A stretch of DNA of 64,000 nucleotides from Pediococcus claussenii ATCC BAA-344 (GTDB taxonomy: Bacteria > Bacillota > Bacilli > Lactobacillales > Lactobacillaceae), in assembly GCF_000237995.1 (NCBI RefSeq), contig NC_016605.1, forward strand, positions 1,054,001 through 1,118,000. Direction: 5' to 3'. Positions 8,388 to 18,338 of this stretch are shown here, piece after piece. Positions within the stretch are counted from its first letter, which is position 1. Every line of letters begins with the position of its first letter. The notes beneath the pieces are model-generated. The model was given only the letters and a program-made list of their open reading frames with translations. It searched no databases and was not told the DNA's origin. Both the position numbers and the translations under genes were made by a program.

Positions 8388-10061
8388 TCAAGAATGTTCA
8401 ATTGTTAGCAACTCGCGAGCATGAGCAACACTTAGTTTTGTGATCTCATTACCTGCTAGCATTCTAGCTATTTCTTGTACTCGTCCCTCATCATTTAATA
8501 CCGTTAAAGTGGTTGTCGTCCGATCATTTTTGACTTCTTTTGCAACATGCAGTTGCTGATCTGCTTTTGCAGCAACCTGCGGTAAGTGTGTAATACACAA
8601 GACTTGCGAATGATTTGCAATTTCGTGTATTTTATCTGCAATTGCCTGAGCAACCCTTCCACTTACACCCGTGTCAACCTCATCAAAAATAATACTTGTC
8701 ACACCATCATTTTGGGCAAAGATCGTTTTTAAGGCCAACATGATCCTTGATAATTCACCACCAGATGCAATTTTTACTAAAGGCCGTAGTTGTTCCCCTG
8801 GATTAGGCTGAATAAAAAATTCAACATCGTCTAGGCCACTCAACTCTGGACTCTTTCTTTCAGTAAATTGAACTTTAAAAATTGTATTATTCATATAAAG
8901 TTCGTTTAATTGTTCCTGCACTCTTTTTTCTAAGCTAAGAGCACTTTTTTTCCTGATTTTTGATAGCCTAATTCCCAATTTTTGCGTTTTTGCTTCTAAT
9001 TCTTCAACTTGTTGACTAAGTTCATTGGCGCTGTCGCCCGTTCCAATCATTGAGTCTAGTTCCGTCTTGATTTTTTCAAAATATTCCAGTACTTCGTTTA
9101 TAGAGTCTCCATACTTTCGCTTCAATTGGTGAATTAACTCTAATCTTTGTTCTACCTGGTCTAGTTCACCATTATTCCATTCAAGTCCATCGATTGCATC
9201 GCGCACAGAACTCGCAACATCCTCTAGAGAATAATATGCGTTTGATGCTTCCTCAGCCATCTTTTGATATTCAGTGCCATATTCAGCAATACTTTCAAGA
9301 TCGTTCATAATGCCGCCAACTAAATCAGTAGCCGCCCCACCATCATCATTCTCAAGAGCCTGCATACTAGAGGAAAGTGCCGCAGATATTGCTTGAAAAT
9401 TATTTAATTGGTCTCGCTTGAGGATCAACTCTTCCTCCTCACCACTTTTTAGATTGGCAGTGCTAATTTCGTCAATTTGGAAACGTAACATGTCAACTCT
9501 CTGATTCCACTCTTGCTCATTAGCCAACTGCTTTTTTAAGCTTTGTTTTACCGTTTGAAGTCTTGAAAAAATTGTTTGATATTCTTTCAAGACAGTTTTT
9601 ATTTGTCCATCATCATATTGATCTAAGGTATCCAAGTGCTTCTCTCTATCCATTAGCTCTTGGTGCTCATTCTGACCATGAATATCAATTAAAGTATCGC
9701 CAATTAAACGTAAGCTCTGTAAATTAACAATAGTTCCATTTATTCTGCAAACATTTCGTCCATTGTTATGAATTTCCCGAGTAATAATTAATTCATCATC
9801 AGGTTCAACTCCAACCTCATCCAAAGCTTTTTCCGTATTTTTAGATGTATTTGCATCAAAAACGCCCTGTAATACAGCTTTGGTTGCACCGGTTCGAATA
9901 AAGTCACTTGACCCGCGTCCGCCAGCCAATAACCCTACTGCATCGATTATAATTGATTTACCAGCTCCAGTTTCTCCGGTTAAGGCTGTCATTCCTTTGG
10001 AAAAATCGACATCTAATTTTTCTATTATCGCAAAATCTTTAATTGAAATTTCTCGTAACAT
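8388..10061 (-). CDS. recN: DNA repair protein RecN
   Basis: An SMC-like ATPase that acts early in double-strand break repair. The 557-aa protein starts with LREISIKDFAIIEKLDVDF and Walker A TGETGAGKSIIIDAV, has a central coiled coil (about residues 160-390), and ends with the signature LASGGELSRIMLALKT, Walker B SIIFDEVDTGVSG and the ITHLPQVAA H-loop. It closes the argR-side operon. No SOS box is visible directly upstream because argR is only 17 bases away. Confidence 0.96.
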   Translation of the reverse strand: MLREISIKDFAIIEKLDVDFSKGMTALTGETGAGKSIIIDAVGLLAGGRGSSDFIRTGATKAVLQGVFDANTSKNTEKALDEVGVEPDDELIITREIHNNGRNVCRINGTIVNLQSLRLIGDTLIDIHGQNEHQELMDREKHLDTLDQYDDGQIKTVLKEYQTIFSRLQTVKQSLKKQLANEQEWNQRVDMLRFQIDEISTANLKSGEEEELILKRDQLNNFQAISAALSSSMQALENDDGGAATDLVGGIMNDLESIAEYGTEYQKMAEEASNAYYSLEDVASSVRDAIDGLEWNNGELDQVEQRLELIHQLKRKYGDSINEVLEYFEKIKTELDSMIGTGDSANELSQQVEELEAKTQKLGIRLSKIRKKSALSLEKRVQEQLNELYMNNTIFKVQFTERKSPELSGLDDVEFFIQPNPGEQLRPLVKIASGGELSRIMLALKTIFAQNDGVTSIIFDEVDTGVSGRVAQAIADKIHEIANHSQVLCITHLPQVAAKADQQLHVAKEVKNDRTTTTLTVLNDEGRVQEIARMLAGNEITKLSVAHARELLTIEHS

Positions 10062-10078
10062 TTTAAACTCCTATTAAT

Positions 10079-10537
10079 CTATCTGTACGAAATCATATCA
10101 GTAATTCTCTGCCTTAAACTACTTGCACGATCAGCATCATTGCAAATCACCAATACACCATTATCATCATTTAGAATGCCAAAAACAAAATTATAATTTA
10201 TTTGCTTAAATGCTGCAGAAATACTAGGCCCATACCCTGGTCTCAATTCGATAAAGATCAACTTATCCTGTAACCTAATAGCTACCATAGCACGTTTTAA
10301 AAGATCAAACACCCGTTGTTCTAACTGTGATACATTGTCCTCAGGAACAGCATAGATATTTTTTCCATCACCATTAGGCACTTTTATCAATTGTAATTCA
10401 CGAATATCACGAGAGATTGTCGCCTGAGTAACCTCAATTCCTGCTTGCTTAAGTGCCTTAACTAAATACTCTTGTTTTTCAATATTCTGTTCTTTAATGA
10501 TATTTTTAATTATTTCATGTCGTTTGCTTTTTTGCAT
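10079..10537 (-). CDS. argR: Arginine repressor ArgR/AhrC family
   Basis: A hexameric, arginine-responsive DNA-binding regulator. The N-terminal winged helix carries KRHEIIKNIIKEQ and the family motif VTQATISRDIRELQLIK. The C-terminal domain holds the arginine-binding and oligomerisation segment ending in GVLVICNDADRASSLRQRI. It is 152 aa. It sits between tlyA and recN as in B. subtilis (yqxC-ahrC-recN). No arginine genes occur in this window. Confidence 0.93.
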   Translation of the reverse strand: MQKSKRHEIIKNIIKEQNIEKQEYLVKALKQAGIEVTQATISRDIRELQLIKVPNGDGKNIYAVPEDNVSQLEQRVFDLLKRAMVAIRLQDKLIFIELRPGYGPSISAAFKQINYNFVFGILNDDNGVLVICNDADRASSLRQRITDMISYR

Positions 10538-10539
10538 AA

Positions 10540-11364
10540 TTACTCCGTTGCATTTAATTCCGCATATGCTCTATCTACCGTATTTAAGATATCCACACTA
10601 GAGTTAATCGTACCCCTTGCTCCTGGGACACTTTTTAACAAAATCAGGAATTCAATATTACCCTCTCCACCCTTTATTGGAGAAAAATCCAGTTGTTCGA
10701 CATTAAAGCCTTCTTGAGTTGCCATCGCTGTCACATTTTTAAGAACCTCAATATGGGTACTTCGTTCTTTAACAATGCCATGTTTGCCGACTTTTTCGCG
10801 TCCGGCCTCAAACTGAGGTTTAACTAATGCAACAACTAATCCGTTGGGTTGAATTATATTTTTTAAAGTAGGCAGAATTAACTTGAGAGAAATAAACGAA
10901 ACATCAATTGAGGAAAATTGTGGTTGTCCCTGTGTAAAGTCCTCTAACTTGCTGTATCGAAAATTAGTATTTTCCATAACAACTACTCGCGGATCCTCAC
11001 GCAGTTTCCAGACCAATTGATTAGTCCCAACATCTAATGCATAACTTAGCTTAGCACCATTTTTTAACATTACGTCCGTGAATCCACCAGTTGAAGAACC
11101 AATATCTAAAACCGTTAAGCCATCAACTGTGACATCAAACACTTTTAACGCTTTCTCCAGTTTGAGACCGCCCCGACTCACATATGGCATCGGTTTTCCT
11201 TTTAAATGTAATTCAGTGTCAGAATCGATCTTAACTCCTGGCTTGTCCAATCGTTCTTCATTTTCTCCAAGTATCTCACCCGCCATAACAGCTCGCTTAG
11301 CTTTTTCACGCGTTTCAAAAAGCCCCTGTTGCACTAATAAAACATCAACTCGTTCTTTACTCAT
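10540..11364 (-). CDS. tlyA: TlyA family rRNA 2'-O-methyltransferase (hemolysin A-like)
   Basis: An N-terminal S4 RNA-binding domain (ERVDVLLVQQGLFETREKAK) is followed by an FtsJ-type methyltransferase domain with YVSRGGLKLEKAL, LDIGSSTGGFTDVML (SAM site), ALDVGTNQLVWKLR and a VALVKPQFEAGREKVGKHGI segment. Members methylate rRNA in some bacteria. The haemolysin label is historical. It is 274 aa. The start ATG overlaps the end of ispA by 4 bases. Confidence 0.9.
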   Translation of the reverse strand: MSKERVDVLLVQQGLFETREKAKRAVMAGEILGENEERLDKPGVKIDSDTELHLKGKPMPYVSRGGLKLEKALKVFDVTVDGLTVLDIGSSTGGFTDVMLKNGAKLSYALDVGTNQLVWKLREDPRVVVMENTNFRYSKLEDFTQGQPQFSSIDVSFISLKLILPTLKNIIQPNGLVVALVKPQFEAGREKVGKHGIVKERSTHIEVLKNVTAMATQEGFNVEQLDFSPIKGGEGNIEFLILLKSVPGARGTINSSVDILNTVDRAYAELNATE

Positions 11365-12272
11365 TTTATTTCACCATCAATTTTAAAATCCGATAAAAAT
11401 ACTTCAAGGCTATCAGTTTCAAAATCTATTCTTTCTCTAATCTGAGTAATTGCATATTGACACTGCTGAATTACCCGATTTAATTCTTTTTTAGCTCCGT
11501 CTAATCCTAAAATACTTACATACGTATTCTTATTTAGACTGACATCTTTATTAGCTGTCTTTCCAAGTTCCTTTGATGTTTTAGTGACATCCAATATATC
11601 ATCAAAAATTTGAAAGGCTAAACCGAAATTCCTTCCAAACTCTTTATACCAAGATCGTAGTTCTTCAGAAATATTGGAGTTGGAAACAACAATACCAGTC
11701 TCAACTGCTAGACTAATTAACCGACCTGTTTTATTTAAATGCAGCTGCTTTAATTCAGATAATGAATACTGAATATTATTTCCTAGAATATCTTCCAATT
11801 GACCGGCAATCATACCGTCTGCACCGGCAGCTGTTGCAAACAGATGCACTAATTCTTTAATCTGTTTGCCGTCGAAGTCAGTATCAGTTAACAATTGGAA
11901 TGTATACGTTAATAACGCATCACCTGTAAGTATTGCTTGCGCCTCACCAAATTTTTTATGGCTTGTTAACTTTCCCCGACGCAAATCATCGTTATCCATT
12001 GCGGGTAAATCATCATGAATTAAAGAGTAAGTATGCAATACTTCCAAGGCCATCGCTGTCGTATAAGTAGAAGTATTAATCGTACCTCCTAATGAGCGAA
12101 CAACGGCTAAAAAAAGAGCTGGTCGAATCCTTTTTCCACCCGCCTCCAACGAATATCGCATCATGGTTCGTAAATCGTTGTTTAAGCTGTCACTTTCAAT
12201 CTTTTGATCCATAAAATGATTTAACATTTTTAAATCAAAAATTTTATCTTTACTATTCATTGTCATTGTCAT
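11361..12272 (-). CDS. ispA: Farnesyl diphosphate synthase / polyprenyl synthetase
   Basis: Condenses IPP with allylic diphosphates to farnesyl diphosphate for undecaprenol synthesis. It shows the first Asp-rich motif [18 protein letters not shown] and the second [11 protein letters not shown], plus KRIRPALFL near the N-terminus. It is 303 aa from the longest start. Three ATGs lie within 12 bases (MTMTMNSKD), so the true start could be the third. B. subtilis has dxs between this gene and tlyA. Here dxs is missing, as expected if isoprenoids come from mevalonate. Overlaps xseB by 20 bases. Confidence 0.93.
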   Translation of the reverse strand: MTMTMNSKDKIFDLKMLNHFMDQKIESDSLNNDLRTMMRYSLEAGGKRIRPALFLAVVRSLGGTINTSTYTTAMALEVLHTYSLIHDDLPAMDNDDLRRGKLTSHKKFGEAQAILTGDALLTYTFQLLTDTDFDGKQIKELVHLFATAAGADGMIAGQLEDILGNNIQYSLSELKQLHLNKTGRLISLAVETGIVVSNSNISEELRSWYKEFGRNFGLAFQIFDDILDVTKTSKELGKTANKDVSLNKNTYVSILGLDGAKKELNRVIQQCQYAITQIRERIDFETDSLEVFLSDFKIDGEIK

Positions 12273-12486
12273 TTACTTCAAAGGCGTCTTCATCACCATT
12301 ATCTTTCATAACTTTAGCAAGCGTTTCTTCTGCATCCTTCAACGAGCTCTGCAGTTCATTACTTAACTCGACTCCCTTTTGAAACTCTTTTAAAGCTTCC
12401 TCCAATGGAACATCGCCTTGTTCTAAATGAGCAACAATTTGTTGTAAATCCTGTAAATTCTCTTCAAAAGTTTTTTCTTTATCCAT
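12253..12486 (-). CDS. xseB: Exodeoxyribonuclease VII small subunit
   Basis: The small subunit of the ExoVII single-strand nuclease. The 77-residue protein has the conserved core [20 protein letters not shown], then [16 protein letters not shown] and an acidic C-terminal tail. It overlaps xseA by 8 bases and ispA by 20, indicating coupled translation. Confidence 0.93.
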   Translation of the reverse strand: MDKEKTFEENLQDLQQIVAHLEQGDVPLEEALKEFQKGVELSNELQSSLKDAEETLAKVMKDNGDEDAFEVNDNDNE

Positions 12487-13825
12487 TTTCTAAATTTTCC
12501 TTCTCAATCTTTTTAATTTCAGCACTAGCTTCGCCATCAGAAAAATGGAGATTTATCATCATTGATGGTTTTAAATCTGTCGCATTTTTAATAACTTTAT
12601 TATTACTGGTTACGTATGAGTAACCCCGCCCCATAATTTTCAAAGGACTTAAATGATCCAAGCTTTCCGCTAATGAAGCAAATCGATTATTTTTATTTAA
12701 ATATTGTTGCTTTGCAGCATTTTTGTTTCGTTCACTTAAATTAATAACAGTTTGCTTTAGAAGCTTAATTCTATTTGGAAAGTCGTTATTTGATAAATAT
12801 AACGACTTAACTTCAAGTGATTTTCTTTTATCCTCAAGAATATTCCGTTGATTGTCAAATAACCGTTGTTTCAGCAGATCCAAGTTTTGAACATATCCCT
12901 CATACAATCTTTCTGGATTACTAAATAAAAACGATTTTTTAATATTCTTTAAACTTTGTTTCTTTAAATCCAGTAAATTTTTAGTTGCATTGATGACCCG
13001 AATACGTTGTTGCTCAAGATTTACTAGTTCATCAGTTAAAACGGGCGTTGCCAATTCTGCAGCGGCCGTCGGCGTTGCTGCTCTAACATCAGCTACTAAG
13101 TCCGCAATTGTTGTATCAGTTTCATGTCCCACGGACGAAATTACTGGCAATTCGCTATCAAAAATCGCTCTGGCTACATTTTCTTCATTGAAAGGCCACA
13201 AGTCTTCAATGGAGCCACCACCACGTCCAATAATTAATGTGTCAAAACTTGCTAACTGATTGGCGCGCTTAATCTGTCTTGTAATGTCCGCTGAGGCACC
13301 TTCTCCTTGAACCTGAGCAGGAAACAAAACAATCTGGGCGATTGGATAACGTCGCCGCACAGTAGTAATAATATCTCTAATTACTGCACCAGACGGACTA
13401 GTGACAACGGCGATTTTTTTAGGAAATTTTGGAATTGTTTTTTTAGCAATTGTAAACAGGCCTTCTTTTGCAAGCTTTTCTTTAAGCTGTTGATACGCTT
13501 GATACAATGCACCAATACCATCTGGTTGCATATTATCAATGTATATTTGATAACCACCATTACCAGGGAAAACACTGACTCGACCACTCACTAAAACTTT
13601 CATACCTTCTTCAGGCTGAAATTTAACTTTGGAAAATGCCGATTTAAACATAACTGCATTTATCTTTGAATTTTCATCTTTCAAACTGAAATATTGATGA
13701 CCTGGTCTAATTCTAAAATTAGATATTTCACCAGATAAATATATTTTTTGTAAATAAGGGTCAACATCAAATTTCTTTTTGATGTAACTCGTTAACGCTG
13801 TTACAGTAAGATATTGCTCATCCAT
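12479..13825 (-). CDS. xseA: Exodeoxyribonuclease VII large subunit
   Basis: The catalytic subunit of ExoVII, which degrades single-stranded DNA from both ends. The N-terminal OB-fold (about residues 1-105) begins [15 protein letters not shown] and includes [19 protein letters not shown]. The nuclease domain contains [33 protein letters not shown] and [31 protein letters not shown] long helical region follows. It is 448 aa, normal. It directly follows folD. Confidence 0.95.
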   Translation of the reverse strand: MDEQYLTVTALTSYIKKKFDVDPYLQKIYLSGEISNFRIRPGHQYFSLKDENSKINAVMFKSAFSKVKFQPEEGMKVLVSGRVSVFPGNGGYQIYIDNMQPDGIGALYQAYQQLKEKLAKEGLFTIAKKTIPKFPKKIAVVTSPSGAVIRDIITTVRRRYPIAQIVLFPAQVQGEGASADITRQIKRANQLASFDTLIIGRGGGSIEDLWPFNEENVARAIFDSELPVISSVGHETDTTIADLVADVRAATPTAAAELATPVLTDELVNLEQQRIRVINATKNLLDLKKQSLKNIKKSFLFSNPERLYEGYVQNLDLLKQRLFDNQRNILEDKRKSLEVKSLYLSNNDFPNRIKLLKQTVINLSERNKNAAKQQYLNKNNRFASLAESLDHLSPLKIMGRGYSYVTSNNKVIKNATDLKPSMMINLHFSDGEASAEIKKIEKENLENG

Positions 13826-13826
13826 T

Positions 13827-14678
13827 TTAAATACTCCATTTAGCGAGATTTACGGTTTGTTTCATTAACATTGAGATCGTCATCGGTCCCACACCCTTTG
13901 GAACAGGGGTTATGAAACTAGCGATGGATTTAACCCCTTCAAAATCCACATCTCCGGTTAATTTTCCATTTTCATCACGATCCATACCTACATCGATTAC
14001 AGTAGCACCAATTTTTACTTGATCCTTTTTTATAAAGTGTGCAATTCCTGTTGCAACAACCAAGATATCTGCCTGTTTAATTATATTTGTAATATTTTTT
14101 GTATGACTATGTGCAATCGTTACAGTGGCATTTTCATTTAACAGAAGATTTGCCATTGGTTTCCCTACAATATTACTCCTGCCAACAACTACGGCGTTTT
14201 TACCGTCTAAGTCAATCGAATATTTTTTAAACATTTCCATAATTCCCATTGGTGTACATGCGATCGGAAGATGATATGTTTCCCCAGAGCTAAGTTTTCC
14301 CACATTAATTGGGCTAAAACCATCTGCATCCTTGTTAGGAGAAATTGCTTCAATGATTCTTTGTTCGTTGATTTGTTCTGGAAGTGGCAATTGAACTAAT
14401 ATTGCATGAACGTCTTTATCTTTATTCAAATCTGAAATCTTGATTAATAGTTCTTCTTCGGAACTATTTACTGGCATTCTAATGATTGTAGACTTTATTC
14501 CCAAGCTCTCAGCCCTTTTATGTTTATTTCTCACATAGATTTGGCTGGCTTCATCTTCACCCACTAAAATCACAACTAAATGCGGTATTAAGCCTTCATG
14601 AGATAATTTTTCTACTTCAATTTTAGTTTGCCCATCAATTTCATTCGCGAGTTCTCGTCCGTTAATTATCATCGCCAT
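13827..14678 (-). CDS. folD: Methylene-THF dehydrogenase / methenyl-THF cyclohydrolase
   Basis: A bifunctional one-carbon enzyme making 10-formyl-THF, the donor used by Fmt. The start at 14678 (MAMIINGRELA) is chosen for the GGAGG seven bases upstream. A longer in-frame extension to 14750 has no such site. Motifs seen are IYVRNKHKRAESLGI (with catalytic Lys), VQLPLPEQI, KDADGFSPINVGKL, and CTPMGIMEM, then VVGRSNIVGKPMANLLL for NADP binding. It is 283 aa. Confidence 0.95.
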   Translation of the reverse strand: MAMIINGRELANEIDGQTKIEVEKLSHEGLIPHLVVILVGEDEASQIYVRNKHKRAESLGIKSTIIRMPVNSSEEELLIKISDLNKDKDVHAILVQLPLPEQINEQRIIEAISPNKDADGFSPINVGKLSSGETYHLPIACTPMGIMEMFKKYSIDLDGKNAVVVGRSNIVGKPMANLLLNENATVTIAHSHTKNITNIIKQADILVVATGIAHFIKKDQVKIGATVIDVGMDRDENGKLTGDVDFEGVKSIASFITPVPKGVGPMTISMLMKQTVNLAKWSI

Positions 14679-14792
14679 TTTAAGTCCTCCGTTCAAATTA
14701 CTATCTACAATTTTATCATAGAAAACCATTCGTATTATTTTTAAAAGCAATAAACTAGTGATTAAATAAGCCCTATTAAATTATTTAATTAA

Positions 14793-14834
14793 AATACAAA
14801 AAAAGCATAACAAAATTGTTCATCTTGTTACACT
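14793..14834 (-). terminator. Terminator between nusB and folD
   Basis: On the minus strand GTGTAACAA and TTGTTATGC form a short stem followed by seven Ts. It would end transcripts from efp-asp23-nusB before folD. Confidence 0.55.
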
Positions 14835-14863
14835 TCTATTAATTAATCTTTTTAAAAGCCTCT

Positions 14864-15265
14864 TCAATCGGCAATTTTTGACAAAACGCCGTTGATAAAA
14901 CTCTTAGAACTTTCATCAGTGTATTCTTTAGCTAATTCAATTGCTTCATTGATTGCAACACTATTAGGTGTTTCTGTATGGAGTATTTCAAAAGTACCCA
15001 GTTCTAGAATCGTTAAATCTGGCTTTGCTAATCGTTGAAGAGTCCAACCATCTTTTAACTTTTCTGCAACCGTAGAATCTAAATCTTCCTTATTTGAAAC
15101 AATCCCAGACACTAATTGTTGAAGGTATTGTTCATTATCAGGTGCAACTGTTCTGCCATCAATAATTTGATCAGTCAACGCCTCAACATTTACATCTTGA
15201 TTGGCCTTTTGTGCAAAGGCCACTTGGAAAGCCACTTCACGAACTTGATGTCTTGTTAAACTCAC
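14864..15265 (-). CDS. nusB: Transcription antitermination factor NusB
   Basis: An RNA-binding factor of rRNA transcription antitermination complexes. The 133-aa all-helical protein begins LTRHQVREVAFQVAFA and carries DGWTLQRLAKPDLTILELG and a C-terminal SVAINEAIELAKEYTDESSK, all typical of NusB. It overlaps the preceding asp23-like gene by 4 bases. Confidence 0.94.
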   Translation of the reverse strand: MSLTRHQVREVAFQVAFAQKANQDVNVEALTDQIIDGRTVAPDNEQYLQQLVSGIVSNKEDLDSTVAEKLKDGWTLQRLAKPDLTILELGTFEILHTETPNSVAINEAIELAKEYTDESSKSFINGVLSKIAD

Positions 15266-15693
15266 TTATCTTCACCATCATTTTCTGCAAAAATATCATC
15301 TGGATTAATGTCAGATTTAACTTCTTCTGGTTCCATACCAACTATTTCAACATTCACTTCATTGATTACGATTTCGGTCATAAAAAGCAGTTGCTGCTTA
15401 ATTTTTTCTTGAATTTGAGCAGCTGTCTGAGGCACCGAAATACCAAAATCTAGCATCACTCGAATATCAATTACCAGACCACGATCATCTTCACTTAATC
15501 GAACCCCTTTTGGGTTAGAATCCAATCGTAAAATTGCATTAAAACTTTTGGAAATCCCACTATCAACTAAGTGCACTCCCTTAATCTGTTCAACTTCAAG
15601 TCCCGCAATTGCTTCAACAACTTCTGGGGTAATTGAAATGTTTCCATTTGAAGAACTCGTATCTGTTAATTCCAAAAATTTACTTTCTGCCAT
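15262..15693 (-). CDS. Asp23/Gls24 family envelope stress response protein (YqhY-like)
   Basis: A 143-aa protein with the Asp23 core: GNISITPEVVEAIAGLEV near the N-terminus, then GVRLSEDDRGLVIDIRV and VPQTAAQIQEKIKQQL. The acidic tail is typical of YqhY. In B. subtilis yqhY lies between accC and nusB and has been linked to control of fatty acid synthesis. Here acc genes are not adjacent, and efp precedes it. Confidence 0.88.
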   Translation of the reverse strand: MAESKFLELTDTSSSNGNISITPEVVEAIAGLEVEQIKGVHLVDSGISKSFNAILRLDSNPKGVRLSEDDRGLVIDIRVMLDFGISVPQTAAQIQEKIKQQLLFMTEIVINEVNVEIVGMEPEEVKSDINPDDIFAENDGEDK

Positions 15694-15717
15694 TTTTATA
15701 ACCTGCCTCTTTACTAA

Positions 15718-16281
15718 TTAAGCGCGCGAAATATAACTTCCATCTGATGTATTGATGGTTAACACATCACCTTCGTTTACAAAAAATGGAACTTGAACCA
15801 CTAATCCTGTTTCCAACGTAGCCGGTTTAGAACCACCACTGGCAGTATTTCCTTTGATTGTAGGTTCTGTTTCGGTAACCTTCAAATCAATTGTGTTAGG
15901 CAATTCAACTCCCAATGATTCTGATCCATAAAATGAAATACTAACTTCCATATTTTCAATTAGATAATTTTTTTCAACCTCTAAACGTTCACTTGGAATT
16001 TCAACTTGTTCATAGGTATTGTTATCCATAAAAATATAACTAGATCCATCATTGTAAAGGTACTGCATCTTCCTAGTTTCAATGTTAGCTTGTTCCATCT
16101 TTTCACCCGCGCGGAAAGTTTTTTCCTGAACGGCACCATTGCGTAAGTTCTTTAGCTTTGTTCTAACAAAGGCACTACCCTTACCTGGCTTAACATGCTG
16201 AAACTCAACAATTCGCCAAATATTATCATCAAACTCAATTGTTAGTCCATTTTTAAAATCTGATGTTGAAATCGTACTCAT
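15718..16281 (-). CDS. efp: Elongation factor P
   Basis: Relieves ribosome stalling at proline stretches. The start at 16281 ([12 protein letters not shown]) follows GGAGGATGGAAAT. The upstream in-frame ATG at 16296 overlaps this ribosome site and is rejected. Domain I ends in the loop VKPGKGSAF with the Lys that is modified in other bacteria. The C-terminal OB domain holds DGSYISRA. It is 187 aa, the normal length. Confidence 0.96.
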   Translation of the reverse strand: MSTISTSDFKNGLTIEFDDNIWRIVEFQHVKPGKGSAFVRTKLKNLRNGAVQEKTFRAGEKMEQANIETRKMQYLYNDGSSYIFMDNNTYEQVEIPSERLEVEKNYLIENMEVSISFYGSESLGVELPNTIDLKVTETEPTIKGNTASGGSKPATLETGLVVQVPFFVNEGDVLTINTSDGSYISRA

Positions 16282-16352
16282 ATTTCCATCCTCCAATAAA
16301 CTTACTTACTCAATAATATCAATCGCGCTATCATTGTACAAGCTAATCACAT

Positions 16353-16383
16353 TAAAAAAACGTCGGATAAGATCCGACGTTTA
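16353..16383 (-). terminator. Terminator behind rpmA
   Basis: ACGTCGGAT pairs with ATCCGACGT across a 3-nt loop, followed on the minus strand by TTTTTTTAAT. This is a clear intrinsic terminator for the rplU-prp-rpmA operon. Confidence 0.9.
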
Positions 16384-16393
16384 ATGCAACCGA

Positions 16394-16681
16394 TTATTCT
16401 GCGTCTGCGACTGGATAAACAGATACTTGACGCTTGTCACGGCCTTTACGTTCGAAGCGAACAACACCTTCTGCCAAAGCAAACAATGTATCATCATTTC
16501 CACGGCCAACGTTTGCACCTGGATAAATATGAGTACCGCGTTGACGATAAATAATCATACCTGCCTTAGCAGTTTGACCATCAGCACGCTTTGTACCTAA
16601 ACGACGACCTGCTGAATCACGACCATTTGATGTTGATCCACCACCTTTATGGTGAGAGAAAAATTGTAAATTCATTTCCAT
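16394..16681 (-). CDS. rpmA: 50S ribosomal protein L27 with cleavable N-terminus
   Basis: L27 lies near the peptidyl-transferase centre. The start at 16681 follows GGAGGTGAACTAACC. A longer frame to 16726 is rejected. The protein begins [16 protein letters not shown]. The NLQFF segment is the N-terminal extension found in Firmicutes and removed by the protease Prp, encoded just upstream. The body has [17 protein letters not shown] and [13 protein letters not shown]. It is 95 aa. Confidence 0.96.
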   Translation of the reverse strand: MEMNLQFFSHHKGGGSTSNGRDSAGRRLGTKRADGQTAKAGMIIYRQRGTHIYPGANVGRGNDDTLFALAEGVVRFERKGRDKRQVSVYPVADAE

Positions 16682-16700
16682 GGTTAGTTCACCTCCATAA

Positions 16701-17027
16701 TTATTTAATTTTAATATATTTTCCATATGACTGACTTACATCTACAAGACCTAACCGTAAACTTTTAAGTAGAACTTGCAATTGCTCGTCCTGCTTACTG
16801 TCAATCGTTCTGGGGACGGTTACATTGAGGTAACCACCATTCGCATTATCAGAATCCACGATTAGCTTGACTCCTGTAAGCTTCTCAGCACTGTTGACAG
16901 TGTTAATTGCTAAAACAGAAATTGCTGAACAAACAATATCCGAACCATATTCCGAATAATCAGCATGTCCAGTAATTTTAAAGCCTGTAATTCGCTTTTG
17001 ATTCTCAAAAACTTGTGCTTGTATCAT
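16701..17027 (-). CDS. prp: Ribosomal-processing cysteine protease Prp
   Basis: Cleaves the N-terminal extension of L27, which is essential in Firmicutes that carry it. The 108-aa protein has the catalytic pair in [18 protein letters not shown] (His and Cys twelve residues apart). It lies between rplU and rpmA, the standard arrangement, so enzyme and substrate are co-transcribed. Confidence 0.94.
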   Translation of the reverse strand: MIQAQVFENQKRITGFKITGHADYSEYGSDIVCSAISVLAINTVNSAEKLTGVKLIVDSDNANGGYLNVTVPRTIDSKQDEQLQVLLKSLRLGLVDVSQSYGKYIKIK

Positions 17028-17042
17028 AAACTCACACCCGAA

Positions 17043-17351
17043 TTATGCGTTAATTGAGTCGATCATAACCTTAGTATATGGCTGACGATGACCAGTCTTT
17101 GTATGTTGGTTCTTTTTAGCTTTATACTTAAATGTTGTAATCTTCTTTTGCTTGCCTTGTTTTTCAACTGTTCCAGCAACTGAAGCTCCATCAACAACTG
17201 GAGTACCAACTTTAGTAGTATCGCCACCAACGAAGACAACTTGATCAAAAGTAACTTTTTCGCCTTCAGCAACATTCAGCTTTTCAACAAAGATCGATTG
17301 ACCTTCTTCAACTTTAAACTGCTTGCCACCTGTTTTAATAATTGCGTACAT
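17043..17351 (-). CDS. rplU: 50S ribosomal protein L21
   Basis: The start at 17351 ([18 protein letters not shown]) follows AAGGAGGTGCACGTT. The longer in-frame start at 17360 overlaps this site and is rejected. The C-terminal signature [20 protein letters not shown] and RQPYT is L21. It is 102 aa. First gene of the L21-Prp-L27 operon. Confidence 0.97.
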   Translation of the reverse strand: MYAIIKTGGKQFKVEEGQSIFVEKLNVAEGEKVTFDQVVFVGGDTTKVGTPVVDGASVAGTVEKQGKQKKITTFKYKAKKNQHTKTGHRQPYTKVMIDSINA

Positions 17352-17446
17352 AACGTGCACCTCCTTGTTTTCTAATACTCGCCGAAATTAAGTGCTATGC
17401 TTTAAAACTCAATTCGAGCGGTTGTAGCGCAGAGTTCACGCAACGT
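17352..17446 (-). promoter_or_regulatory. 5' leader of rplU, candidate L21 leader
   Basis: About 95 nt separate the predicted start of transcription from the rplU start codon. Firmicutes carry a conserved L21 leader here that is thought to allow autoregulation. Short complementary arms (CGCTCGAATT and AATTTCGGCGAG on the minus strand) could pair around the middle. Assignment is by position and weak structure. I have not matched a covariance model. Confidence 0.45.
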
Positions 17447-17451
17447 TAATC

Positions 17452-17481
17452 ATGATAACTCACTTTACGACTGGACGTCAA
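17452..17481 (-). promoter_or_regulatory. Promoter of rplU-prp-rpmA
   Basis: On the minus strand TTGACG (17476-17481) and TATCAT (17452-17457) are separated by 18 bp, upstream of the rplU leader and just beyond the end of the tetR gene. Confidence 0.7.
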
Positions 17482-17484
17482 GCC

Positions 17485-18111
17485 TTATTCAGTAAAAAAA
17501 TTCAATGGGTGCATTTCATTCTGTCGTGTTGGTGCTTTTAATACTTGGGCCGTAACTCCTGCCATATAATGTGGTGTATAAACCATTCCGGCCGATAACC
17601 AATCAATAATCATACCTACCAAACCATGTACATAAAAAGAATTTATTGTAGCCAGTGGATATCCACCAACGTTCATTCGGCTTTGAAAATACTTGGTAAA
17701 TTGATTGAGATATAAATTAATTGTATTTTCAATAGCCTGAGCAAATCGCCCTTGTTCATCATTACATAATAGAACCGTATACATTTGATAATTAACAGCA
17801 ATATTATCGAAAAGAGCCCCAATCGACATAACATAAACCTCATGTGACTTTATATCATCCACTGGAATTCTTCCTCTTGCATCAAGAATAACTGAACTAA
17901 AAAGGCCCACTACAATATCCTGAAGCGTTTTTTCGACGAAATCATCTTTATCCGTAAAATGTGAATAAAAAGATCCCCTTGTTATTCCTGCTTCATCGGT
18001 CAACTGTCGTACATTTAAATCTTCAACACTATATGTTTTTAACAAGTTAATTAAAGCAACTGTTAACTTCTTTTTAGTTTTTAGCACACGTGGATCACTC
18101 GAATTAACCAT
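17485..18111 (-). CDS. TetR/AcrR family transcriptional regulator
   Basis: A one-component repressor of about 208 aa. The N-terminal helix-turn-helix reads LTDEAGITRGSFYSHFTDKD, a clear TetR signature. The C-terminal two thirds is a helical ligand/dimer domain, with a C-terminal region seen in DhaS/YxbF-like members, whose ligand cannot be read. The start could be the ATG at 18111 or a GTG at 18120. The gene diverges from the SemiSWEET gene, and a perfect palindrome lies between them, so that transporter is a likely target. Confidence 0.88.
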   Translation of the reverse strand: MVNSSDPRVLKTKKKLTVALINLLKTYSVEDLNVRQLTDEAGITRGSFYSHFTDKDDFVEKTLQDIVVGLFSSVILDARGRIPVDDIKSHEVYVMSIGALFDNIAVNYQMYTVLLCNDEQGRFAQAIENTINLYLNQFTKYFQSRMNVGGYPLATINSFYVHGLVGMIIDWLSAGMVYTPHYMAGVTAQVLKAPTRQNEMHPLNFFTE

Positions 18112-18338
18112 ACTTCTCACTCACTTTTCTAGAACTTATCCTAAGTATAGTCAATAAACCATTTTATTTCTATTAAGTTGGCCCTTCAGCATGTAATTTA
18201 GAAACATTAACGAACTATGCTTTTATTCATGTCAGAAAACCTATAATTTTATCTATGAAATAAACTTTATATTTTTCACAAAATTTATTTTCGCGTATAC
18301 TAATCACAACTTATCCGCAGAGGAGGGTTAAATTTTTG

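Noticed and set aside
13307-13594. Plus-strand frame inside xseA
   Set aside because: xseA is well supported on the other strand. This frame has no motifs and no ribosome site.
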